A DNA stretch of 9,778 nucleotides, taken from Chitinophagaceae bacterium (GTDB lineage: Bacteria; Bacteroidota; Bacteroidia; Chitinophagales; Chitinophagaceae). The position numbers and the translations under genes were made by a program. Positions 1 to 5,889 of the stretch are shown here, in pieces. Within the stretch, counting starts at the first letter, position 1, and every line of letters starts with the position of its first letter. The stretch is from contig JAICHT010000129.1 in assembly GCA_025924755.1 (NCBI GenBank), positions 1-9,778 of the forward strand, read 5' to 3'. The notes under the pieces are model-generated. The model worked only from the letters and a program-made list of their open reading frames with translations, ran no database searches and was not told the DNA's origin.

Positions 1-113
1 CACCACAGATACATCCTGCGCTTTCTTTCCCTGATCATTTTAATTAATTGTGGCAGCATGGATATGGAAGTTAATATCCCGGCGGCAATACCAATAAACT
101 GAGTTTCATTCAT
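1..113 (-). CDS. SemiSWEET/PQ-loop sugar transporter, N-terminal fragment with apparent frameshift
   Basis: I translated this short reading frame by hand from the ATG at 113-111 leftward to the window edge. It begins MNETQFIGIAAGILTS, a hydrophobic first helix, and reaches a Pro-Gln pair at residues 21-22 followed by LIKMIRERK. This matches the first transmembrane helix and PQ motif of SemiSWEET (MtN3/saliva-type) proteins, small three-helix membrane proteins that work as dimers to carry sugars. In this family the PQ helix is followed by a motif like K-A-x-D-V-S. Here that motif (AQDVSVV) appears only in the adjacent frame from base 21 down, as if one A were missing from the run at 22-24. The frame as written reads on as KRRMYLW. 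The gene is therefore either broken or affected by a one-base sequence error. The rest lies outside the window. Family assignment is fairly sure; intactness is not. Confidence 0.62.
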   Translation of the reverse strand, partial: MNETQFIGIAAGILTSISMLPQLIKMIRERKRRMYLW

Positions 114-279
114 AGTCTAATTGGTTTGCAAATTATCAGCCATTTTATAGTAAGCGGCGGCGCAGGCTAAATAGTAGTATCGATGTTAATTTAAAAACCT
201 TACAGGCATTCTAGCATTTTCATTTTAGGTTTTATGAATGTACTCTGCTAATTTTGCCCCGCTTATAAAAAGTATCTAC

Positions 280-1266
280 ATGAGACAAATTCCATTTCGT
301 GAAGCTATACGCGAGGCAATGAACGAAGAAATGCGCAGAGACGACCGTGTTTTTTTAATGGGTGAAGAAGTTGCCGAATATAACGGTGCTTATAAAGTAA
401 GCCAGGGAATGCTGGCCGAGTTTGGGCCGCGTAGGATAATAGATACTCCTATATCTGAACTGGGCTTTGCTGCCGTAGGAGTAGGTGCTGCACAAAATGG
501 CCTTCGGCCGATTGTAGAATTTATGACCTGGAACTTTGCTACACTGGCACTCGATCAAATATTGAATACCGCATCAAAAATGCTGGCCATGAGTGGCGGA
601 CAAATTTCCTGCCCTATTGTATTTAGAGGACCAAATGGTTCTGCCGGCCAATTAGGCGCCCAGCACTCTACCGCTTTTGAAGCTTTGTATGCTAATATTC
701 CAGGCCTTAAGGTAGTATCGGTTAGTAATGGTTACGACGCCAAAGGATTATTGAAGCAAGCGATCCGATATGAAGAAGACCCTGTAATTTTTATGGAAAG
801 CGAAGTGAGCTATGGCGATAAAAGCGAAATTCCGGATGAAGAATATTATATAGAACTGGGCAAGGCTGATGTAAAAAAACAAGGAAATGATGTGACAATT
901 GTTTCATTTAATAAGATGATGAAAGTAGCCCTGGGTGCTGCTGCCGAACTGGAAAAAGAAGGTGTAAGCGCAGAGGTGATAGACTTGCGTACCATTCGTC
1001 CGCTGGATTGGATGACCGTATTAGAAAGCGTGAAGAAAACCAATCGTTTGGTAATTATTGAAGAAGAATGGCCGTTTGGTTCCGTATCTTCCGAACTGGC
1101 ATACCGTATACAAAAAGAAGGGTTTGATTATTTAGATGCACCTGTTCGCCGTATTACCGCTGCTGATGCACCATTGCATTATGCCGCTAATTTGGTAGCT
1201 GCTGCTTTACCCGACGTTCCCCGCACGGTAAAGCTGGTGAAAGAGGTGATGTATCTTAGAAAATAA
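280..1266 (+). CDS. pdhB: Pyruvate dehydrogenase E1 component, beta subunit
   Basis: This encodes the beta chain of the thiamine-diphosphate-dependent alpha2beta2 E1 enzyme, which decarboxylates pyruvate and passes the acetyl group to the E2 lipoyl domains in the cytoplasm. From the ATG at 280 the protein is 328 residues, the usual length. The N-terminal pyrimidine-binding domain shows FREAIREAMNEEM (6-18), GEEVAEYNGAYKVSQG (28-43), TPISELGF (56-63, Glu60 being the expected cofactor-contacting glutamate), FMTWNF (81-86) and GAQHS (126-130). The C-terminal transketolase domain shows VEVIDLRTIRPLD-like sequence at 231-243 and EEEWPFGS (261-268). The frame also has an ATG at 238, but the 14 extra residues look unlike the family, whose members start close to MRxIxFREA, so 280 is preferred. 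No alpha-subunit gene is beside it, so the E1 subunits are encoded apart, unless the locus has been rearranged. Branched-chain 2-oxoacid dehydrogenase beta is the main alternative; the sequence fits pyruvate dehydrogenase better. Confidence 0.93.
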   Translation: MRQIPFREAIREAMNEEMRRDDRVFLMGEEVAEYNGAYKVSQGMLAEFGPRRIIDTPISELGFAAVGVGAAQNGLRPIVEFMTWNFATLALDQILNTASKMLAMSGGQISCPIVFRGPNGSAGQLGAQHSTAFEALYANIPGLKVVSVSNGYDAKGLLKQAIRYEEDPVIFMESEVSYGDKSEIPDEEYYIELGKADVKKQGNDVTIVSFNKMMKVALGAAAELEKEGVSAEVIDLRTIRPLDWMTVLESVKKTNRLVIIEEEWPFGSVSSELAYRIQKEGFDYLDAPVRRITAADAPLHYAANLVAAALPDVPRTVKLVKEVMYLRK

Positions 1267-1282
1267 AGTTTACTTTTTACTT

Positions 1283-1321
1283 TATACAAACAGGCGCTGC
1301 TAAACGGCGCCTGTTTGTATA
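1283..1321 (+). terminator. Long perfect hairpin downstream of pdhB
   Basis: The arms ATACAAACAGGCGC (1284-1297) and GCGCCTGTTTGTAT (1307-1320) are perfectly complementary; one more T-A pair outside makes a 15-bp stem with a 9-base loop. It starts 16 bases after the pdhB stop codon. There is no clean T-run after the stem, but the 3' arm itself is T-rich. The likely role is transcription termination or protection of the pdhB mRNA 3' end. Confidence 0.75.
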
Positions 1322-1383
1322 TAGGCATTTAAACACAACACTTTTCCCATTTTAAGGTTTTGTTTAAAAAAGAGGGCAATTAG

Positions 1384-1414
1384 TTTTTAATTACTAAAAA
1401 TTCCTGCATCTTTG
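1384..1414 (+). promoter_or_regulatory. Weak Bacteroidota-type promoter candidate for the sigma54-activator gene
   Basis: CATCTTTG at 1407-1414, followed by CA, matches the Bacteroidota -7 element TAnnTTTG at all but one defined base. The -33 position, 19 bases upstream (1384-1387), reads TTTT instead of TTTG. Transcription would begin near 1420, giving a leader of about 140 bases before the ATG at 1564. The site is plausible but unproven; a second, weaker TTATTTTG lies at 1539-1546, just before the gene. Confidence 0.35.
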
Positions 1415-1448
1415 CAATGGTTTTTCATAGGATATTGGATTTTACACG

Positions 1449-1484
1449 AGGCTGGATGTCTATCCGGCCTTTATTTTTTATCTT
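1449..1484 (+). terminator. Intrinsic-terminator-like hairpin in the leader of the sigma54-activator gene
   Basis: AGGCTGGAT (1449-1457) pairs with ATCCGGCCT (1462-1470): nine base pairs including one G-U, closed by the four-base loop GTCT. It is followed directly by the T-rich tract TTATTTTTTATCTT (1471-1484). A GC-rich stem with a U-tract is the classic form of an intrinsic terminator. It lies about 80 bases before the next gene and downstream of the promoter candidate at 1384-1414. It could therefore be an attenuator, the end of a short RNA, or a backup terminator for pdhB transcription. Confidence 0.55.
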
Positions 1485-1563
1485 ACCTATACGTATTCCT
1501 CCTTGCAGGATACTATAATCTATATGGTCCTATTTAATTTATTTTGCACTTCAATAAAATTCT

Positions 1564-2739
1564 ATGGCTACATTACTCATAATAGACGATGAAAAAGCAA
1601 TCCGTAAAACACTTTCAGAAATATTATCGTTTGAAGGGTATACGATTGATGAGGCATCAGACGGAGAAGAAGGATTAAAAAAGTTTAAGGAAAAAACATA
1701 TGATGCGGTTTTATGCGATATCAAAATGCCTAAAATAGATGGGCTGGAATTTTTACAAAAAGCAGTAGAATCTTCAACTGATGTGCCAATCATCATGATA
1801 TCCGGGCACGGCACAATAGAAACAGCCGTGGAAGCGGTTAAAAAAGGTGCCTACGATTTTATACAGAAGCCACCCGATTTGAACCGGCTGCTGATAACCA
1901 TACGGAATGCCATTGAACGCAACTCACTGGTTACTGAAACAAAAACGCTGAAACGCCGGACATCTAAAACGCAGGAAATGATTGGCGACTCGGAACCGAT
2001 CCGGAAGATAAAAGATACTATTGAAAAAGTAGCGCCTACAGATGCCCGGGTATTAATAACGGGTGAAAACGGCGTAGGTAAAGAACTGGTAGCCCGTTGG
2101 CTACACGAAAAAAGCAATCGGGCTGAGGGAGCATTAGTAGAGGTAAACTGTGCAGCCATCCCCAGTGAGCTGATCGAAAGCGAATTATTTGGACATGAAA
2201 AAGGCTCATTTACTTCTGCTATCAAACAACGCATCGGTAAGTTTGAGCAGGCCAATGGCGGCACCTTGTTTTTGGATGAAATTGGTGATATGAGTTTAAG
2301 CGCACAAGCAAAAGTATTGCGGGCTTTGCAGGAAGGAAAAATTACAAGGGTAGGTGGCGATAAAGAAATTAATGTGGATGTAAGAGTGGTTACGGCAACC
2401 AACAAAGATTTATTGAAGGAAGTTGAAGAAAAGAATTTCAGGCTGGATCTATATCATCGTTTAAGCGTGATCGTTATACACGTGCCATCACTAAACGAAC
2501 GCAGGGAAGATATACCGCTTCTGATAAACCGCTTTTTGCAGGATATCTGCGATGATTACGGCATATTAAAAAAGACAATGTCCGATGATGTGGTAAAACT
2601 CCTACAAACGTATAACTGGACCGGTAACATTCGCGAATTGCGCAACGTAGTAGAACGGCTGATCATATTATCGGGCAAAACCATCACTAAAGAAGATGTA
2701 AAGAATTACGTAACACCTAAACAAAACGGTGCTCAATAA
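1564..2739 (+). CDS. NtrC-type response regulator (receiver + sigma54-activating AAA+), no DNA-binding domain
   Basis: This is a two-component response regulator that should drive open-complex formation by sigma54 RNA polymerase using ATP. The receiver domain (about 1-120) has the acidic pair D8-D9, phospho-acceptor D52 in CDIKMP, S80 and K102. The AAA+ domain (about 138-370) has Walker A GENGVGKE (167-174), the sigma54-contact loop as GSFTSA (214-219; the usual form is GAFTGA), Walker B TLFLDE (234-239), and the sensor-2 region GNIRELRN (354-361). The protein stops at residue 391, right after the AAA+ lid. The C-terminal Fis-type helix-turn-helix normally present in NtrC proteins of about 450-480 residues is absent, and the DNA beyond encodes another gene on the opposite strand. 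Helicobacter FlgR is a known activator built this way. From memory, similar short forms with GSFTSA are common in Bacteroidota. No histidine kinase gene lies beside it, so its partner and target promoters are unknown. There is no clear ribosome-binding site, only an A/T-rich stretch before the ATG. Confidence 0.92.
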   Translation: MATLLIIDDEKAIRKTLSEILSFEGYTIDEASDGEEGLKKFKEKTYDAVLCDIKMPKIDGLEFLQKAVESSTDVPIIMISGHGTIETAVEAVKKGAYDFIQKPPDLNRLLITIRNAIERNSLVTETKTLKRRTSKTQEMIGDSEPIRKIKDTIEKVAPTDARVLITGENGVGKELVARWLHEKSNRAEGALVEVNCAAIPSELIESELFGHEKGSFTSAIKQRIGKFEQANGGTLFLDEIGDMSLSAQAKVLRALQEGKITRVGGDKEINVDVRVVTATNKDLLKEVEEKNFRLDLYHRLSVIVIHVPSLNERREDIPLLINRFLQDICDDYGILKKTMSDDVVKLLQTYNWTGNIRELRNVVERLIILSGKTITKEDVKNYVTPKQNGAQ

Positions 2740-3598
2740 ACTGGTGAATCGCTTCATCTGATTTGAGCAACACCAGGTTGGTAAATTGTCGTTGCAGGGT
2801 GGATATACTGGCTCCTGATGCTATTATTTTAATATTTGAAAAACGGTGGCAGAGCGTTTCGAAAAAATCGTCTCCTAAAAAGCCTGTGAAGTTGGTTATT
2901 AAATGCAGGTAAAAATAGCGGACCGTAGTATGGCTGGTAAAATTTTCCAGGGCTTCCAAAGTAATATTTGGCCCAAGATAAATGGTATTCCACCCATTTT
3001 TCTTTAATAAATAATGAATAAAAAGCAGAGGAAGCTCGTGGTGCTCGCCATAGGGAGAAAACAACACGATAGCAGGTTCTGTTTCGCTTACCTGCGGCAA
3101 CTCGTCTGTTTTTGCTATTATTTTATTTTGGATAATATAGCTGGCAAAATGTTCCTGGGCCGGTATCACATTGTTGGTCATCCAGAGCAAACCAACCCTT
3201 TTTAAAAATGGATAACAAACGGCTGATATGCACTTTTCAAATCCAATGATATCGGTTAAGTCTTTTAGCACTCGTGTAAATTGCTGCTCATTAAAATCCA
3301 CAGCTGCTTCTATCAGCTTTGTAATAAACAACCCGTAATTAAAAGGCTCTACAAATGCTTCGGACGATTTTTTTAAAATAGCCTCGTCTGTAAGGTCGGC
3401 AATTTTAGAAATTTTAAGACCACTGTGATACAGGAAAGCTATTTGCAATAATTTTTTAAGTTCATCATTACTATAGATGCGGTGTTTGCTTTTTACATGC
3501 AGGGGTAACAGGTTTGGGTAGCGTTGTTCCCATATGCGTAGTGTGGCCGCTTTAATACCGGTCAGGTTTTCAATATCTCTTATTGTAAATTGTTGCAC
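2717..3598 (-). CDS. MerR-family regulator with cobalamin-binding domain (CarH/LitR-like)
   Basis: This is a 293-residue transcription regulator. Residues 1-70 form a MerR winged helix-turn-helix (FTIRDIENLTGIKAATLRIW, then EQRYPNLLP and RIYSNDEL). Residues about 85-165 resemble the B12-binding helical bundle and about 174-293 the Rossmann-like B12 domain. The CarH signature W-x9-EH is exact (W139, E149, H150), and the expected lower axial histidine is present as H187 in GEHHELP (184-190), where the usual glycine of the D/E-x-H-x-x-G motif is proline. NGWNTIYLGPN (201-211) is the next conserved strand and loop. Known CarH proteins repress as adenosylcobalamin-bound tetramers in the dark and let go in light; that behaviour here is inference. 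The start is GTG at 3598-3596: the frame upstream reaches a stop without an ATG, and the helix-turn-helix begins at once. It is divergent from lepB, and its 3' end overlaps the sigma54-activator gene by 23 bases. No carotenoid or photolyase gene is in view. Confidence 0.88.
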   Translation of the reverse strand: MQQFTIRDIENLTGIKAATLRIWEQRYPNLLPLHVKSKHRIYSNDELKKLLQIAFLYHSGLKISKIADLTDEAILKKSSEAFVEPFNYGLFITKLIEAAVDFNEQQFTRVLKDLTDIIGFEKCISAVCYPFLKRVGLLWMTNNVIPAQEHFASYIIQNKIIAKTDELPQVSETEPAIVLFSPYGEHHELPLLFIHYLLKKNGWNTIYLGPNITLEALENFTSHTTVRYFYLHLITNFTGFLGDDFFETLCHRFSNIKIIASGASISTLQRQFTNLVLLKSDEAIHQFIEHRFV

Positions 3599-3608
3599 AG
3601 GGTTGCAA

Positions 3609-3620
3609 GTTAATATTAAC
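3609..3620. promoter_or_regulatory. Perfect 12-bp palindrome upstream of the MerR/B12 gene (candidate operator)
   Basis: GTTAATATTAAC reads the same on both strands. It lies 10 bases before the GTG start of the MerR/B12 gene, between that start and a weak minus-strand -7 candidate (AATTTTTG, plus coordinates 3637-3644). The half GTTAATAT recurs at 3671-3678 beside the lepB promoter. The position suits autoregulation, but the sequence is A/T-rich and could arise by chance. Confidence 0.4.
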
Positions 3621-3651
3621 CGTTAGTACACTTTAGCAAAAATTTTGGCGC

Positions 3652-3665
3652 TATACATTTGTATA
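3652..3665. promoter_or_regulatory. Inverted repeat overlapping the lepB -33 element (candidate CarH-type operator)
   Basis: TATACA-TT-TGTATA has two perfect 6-base arms around two bases. Each arm with its flanks (3651-3658 on plus, 3659-3666 on minus) fits nTnTACAn, which I recall as the core reported for Thermus CarH operator repeats. It covers the -33 element of the lepB promoter (3658-3661), so a bound protein would be expected to block that promoter. The assignment to the neighbouring regulator is inference. Confidence 0.4.
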
Positions 3666-3688
3666 ACTTGGTTAATATAATACATTTG
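3658..3688 (+). promoter_or_regulatory. lepB promoter, Bacteroidota type
   Basis: TTTG at 3658-3661 and TACATTTG at 3681-3688 are exact matches to the Bacteroidota -33 (TTTG) and -7 (TAnnTTTG) elements, with a 19-base spacer, which is the normal distance. Transcription should begin around 3694-3696, giving a leader of about 15 bases before the lepB ATG at 3711. A second TACATTTG copy lies at 3654-3661 but has no -33 partner. Confidence 0.7.
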
Positions 3689-3710
3689 AACGTTTTTAAT
3701 ACACAACATC

Positions 3711-5267
3711 ATGCCTTTCTCTCAACTTCTGGTGATCTATTTCATTTCTGTGTTAATTGTTTTTCTTCCGTCATTTGGTTTGGCAAAGATGTTTATAAAA
3801 GCAGGCGTTGCACCCTGGAAGGCTTATGTTCCTTTTTACAATACATGGGTGATGCAGGAACTCGGGAATCGGCCCAAGCACTGGGTATTCTGGCAATTCA
3901 TTCCAGTAGTAGGATGGTTTATCAGTCCCGGAATTTTTATTGAATTTGTAAAATTATTTGGTCGTTTTTCTTTGGTAGATCATATACTGGCTGCCTTATT
4001 TGCACCCTTCTATTTTCCATACCTTGGCTATTCGCCCAAGGTGAGATACATTGGATTGCAAGGTGTGAAACATTACAAAAAGCCGGCCTGGAGAGAATGG
4101 ATTGATGCGGCCGTTTTTGCTATAGTAGCTGCTACCTTAATACGCACTTTTGTTTTTGAAGCTTATACTATTCCATCCGGGTCTATGGAAAAAACCTTGC
4201 TAATTAATGATTTTTTGTTTGTAAGTAAATTTAGTTACGGCCCACGAATTCCTAATACGCCTTTATCTATTCCGTTTGTTCATAACTATATTGGCAACAG
4301 CGGTGTTACTTCTTATTCCAAATTAATTCAGTTGCCGTATATGCGTTGGTTTGCTTCGCCTGTAAAGCGCGGCGATGTGGTAGTATTTAATTTCCCAGCC
4401 GGTGATACGGTTATTAATAAACCCGATTACCAATCTGCCAAACCTTATTACGATGTAGCCCGCCAGTTAGGTGGTGGTAATATGAATGCAGGCCGCAATA
4501 TGGTTTTAAATGATCCTGACAATTATCCAATAGTCGTGCATCCTGCCGATAAATCAGATAATTATATTAAGCGGTGTACGGGTGTGGCCGGCGATTCTTT
4601 GGAGGTGCGTGCCGCACATGTATATATCAATGGCAAAATGCAGGATCCTCCACCGCATTCGCAAATAAATTACCTGGTAGAAACAAACGGCCAGCAGTTA
4701 GATGAAGATGTGATGCGGAATGAGTACAATCTTAATATTAACGATGAAACAGAAGTAGCATCCCGCGGTAAAAATGTATATGAAATGTTGTTAACGGCAG
4801 AGGCCCTACAAAAAATGCAAGCTACCGGATTGGTTAAAAACGTAAAGCCCTTGCTGGAAGAACCGGCAACCACAGATCCGCGCTATTGGGGACAGGTATT
4901 ATTTCCGTATGATACTTTGCACAAATGGACTGTAGATTATTATGGCCCGGTATGGATTCCGAAAAAAGGAGCTACCGTGCAGTTAACGCCTCAGAACTAT
5001 TCCATTTACGAAAGAGCTATACGGGTATATGAGCACAATAGCCTGGAAAACCGCAACGGTAAGTATTATATAAATGGAAAAGAAACAACCTCGTATACTT
5101 TTAAGATGAACTATTATTGGATGATGGGAGATAACCGGCATGAATCGCAAGATTCCCGCTATTGGGGATTTGTACCGGAAGACCGGATTGTAGGAAAAGC
5201 AGCCCTGATATGGTTTAGCTGGAACAATGGCCCAAGATGGAACAGACTTTTCCGAACCGTAAAATAA
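3711..5267 (+). CDS. lepB: Signal peptidase I, long Bacteroidota form with N-terminal membrane domain
   Basis: This is the membrane serine protease that removes signal peptides from exported proteins, using a Ser/Lys pair. The catalytic box TIPSGSMEKTL (153-163) gives nucleophile S158. KRGDVVVFNFP (219-229) follows, and NYIKRCTGVAGD (284-295) gives the general base K287. The last box is MMGDNRHESQDSRYWG (471-486). The peptidase domain is anchored by a helix at about 132-150. Before it lies an extra domain (1-125) with hydrophobic segments near 5-25, 57-80 and 88-105 and the motif WKAYVPFYNTW (36-46), resembling the DUF5684-type domain that I recall from Bacteroidota. At 518 residues it is far longer than E. 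coli LepB (324). Much of the excess is inserted between the conserved boxes (roughly 175-215, 230-280 and 310-455). The start at 3711 is supported by the promoter just upstream. It is divergent from the MerR/B12 regulator and is followed by a terminator. Confidence 0.95.
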   Translation: MPFSQLLVIYFISVLIVFLPSFGLAKMFIKAGVAPWKAYVPFYNTWVMQELGNRPKHWVFWQFIPVVGWFISPGIFIEFVKLFGRFSLVDHILAALFAPFYFPYLGYSPKVRYIGLQGVKHYKKPAWREWIDAAVFAIVAATLIRTFVFEAYTIPSGSMEKTLLINDFLFVSKFSYGPRIPNTPLSIPFVHNYIGNSGVTSYSKLIQLPYMRWFASPVKRGDVVVFNFPAGDTVINKPDYQSAKPYYDVARQLGGGNMNAGRNMVLNDPDNYPIVVHPADKSDNYIKRCTGVAGDSLEVRAAHVYINGKMQDPPPHSQINYLVETNGQQLDEDVMRNEYNLNINDETEVASRGKNVYEMLLTAEALQKMQATGLVKNVKPLLEEPATTDPRYWGQVLFPYDTLHKWTVDYYGPVWIPKKGATVQLTPQNYSIYERAIRVYEHNSLENRNGKYYINGKETTSYTFKMNYYWMMGDNRHESQDSRYWGFVPEDRIVGKAALIWFSWNNGPRWNRLFRTVK

Positions 5268-5281
5268 TTTAATTTATCTTT

Positions 5282-5312
5282 AAATGCTCTTGAAAAAATC
5301 AGGAGCATTTTT
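5282..5312 (+). terminator. Intrinsic terminator after lepB
   Basis: AAATGCTCTTGA (5282-5293) pairs with TCAGGAGCATTT (5299-5310) as a 12-bp stem with one G-U pair and an AAAAA loop, followed by further T residues. It begins 15 bases after the lepB stop and ends 16 bases before the cdd ATG, so cdd is probably transcribed mostly from its own promoter or by read-through. Confidence 0.8.
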
Positions 5313-5328
5313 GTATTAATAGCATCAC

Positions 5329-5814
5329 ATGGAAGAAAATAAGTTTGAATTTAATTATAAAGTATTTACCAGTATAGACGAATTGCCGCAGGATCAGCAG
5401 CAGTTATTGAAAGAAGCCCGTGAAGTTACTTCTCAGGCCTATGCACCCTATTCCAACTTCCAGGTAGGGGCAGTAGCCAAACTAACTAACGGCGAACTGG
5501 TTAAAGGTAGCAACCAGGAGAATGCATCTTTTCCGGTAGGGTTGTGTGCCGAACGGGTATTGCTGGCGTCCATTTCATCCATACATCCGAAAACGCCTGC
5601 AGAAGCCATTGCTATCAGCTATAAAAGCGACCAACATACCAGCGATCATCCTATCTCTCCATGCGGTATATGCCGGCAGGCATTGCAGGAGTTTGAAATG
5701 CGAACCAATCACCCGGTGCAGCTCATATTGGGTGGAATGTCGGGGCCGGTATACGTTATTGATAGTGCCAGTCGTTTGCTGCCTTTAGCATTTACAAGTG
5801 AAGAATTGCGTTAG
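5329..5814 (+). CDS. cdd: Cytidine deaminase
   Basis: This encodes the zinc enzyme that deaminates cytidine and deoxycytidine to uridine and deoxyuridine for pyrimidine salvage in the cytoplasm. The protein has 161 residues, slightly longer than the common tetrameric form of about 130 because of an N-terminal extension of about 25. APYSNFQVGA (39-48) is the substrate-loop motif. CAERV (73-77) supplies zinc ligand C73 and catalytic E75, and PCGICRQ (111-117) supplies zinc ligands C112 and C115. The start ATG at 5329 has no Shine-Dalgarno sequence, which is usual here. It sits 61 bases after lepB beyond a terminator; a weak -7-like CATTTTTG (5306-5313) overlaps that terminator. It is convergent with ogt across a 75-base gap in which I see only a 12-bp palindrome (5849-5860) and no convincing terminator. 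Confidence 0.95.
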   Translation: MEENKFEFNYKVFTSIDELPQDQQQLLKEAREVTSQAYAPYSNFQVGAVAKLTNGELVKGSNQENASFPVGLCAERVLLASISSIHPKTPAEAIAISYKSDQHTSDHPISPCGICRQALQEFEMRTNHPVQLILGGMSGPVYVIDSASRLLPLAFTSEELR

Positions 5815-5889
5815 TTTATAATGCTTCTGATAAAAGATTAAAAGTATTTAATGGCCATTAGTATTCTTATTTGTAAAATATACTGGTGG

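Noticed and set aside
121..128. TTGGTTTG as a promoter -7 element for pdhB
   Set aside because: It departs from TAnnTTTG at the second base, lacks a -33 TTG at the right distance, and would give a leader of about 145 bases; too weak to annotate.
238..279. Upstream ATG extending pdhB by 14 residues (MYSANFAPLIKSIY)
   Set aside because: The extension does not resemble the family's N-terminus, and the sequence from the ATG at 280 matches the usual PdhB start and length.
1417..1518. A 33-residue reading frame (MVFHRILDFTRGWMS...) in the sigma54-activator leader
   Set aside because: It begins at or before the predicted transcription start, runs through the terminator-like hairpin, has no ribosome-binding site and shows no recognisable composition; probably chance.
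1551..2405. Long open frames on the minus strand inside the sigma54-activator gene (1551-1814, 1851-2405)
   Set aside because: They are antisense shadows of a well-conserved gene, rich in Ser, Phe and Ile as expected from reversed codons, with no family motifs.
3659..3943. Plus-strand frame overlapping the start of lepB (94 codons)
   Set aside because: It runs out of frame through the conserved lepB N-terminus, starts upstream of the lepB promoter's expected start site, and has no recognisable domain.
5849..5860. Palindrome TAATGGCCATTA between cdd and ogt
   Set aside because: It has no room for a loop beyond the central GGCC, only four A/T pairs outside that, and no clean U-tract on either side; not a convincing terminator or operator.
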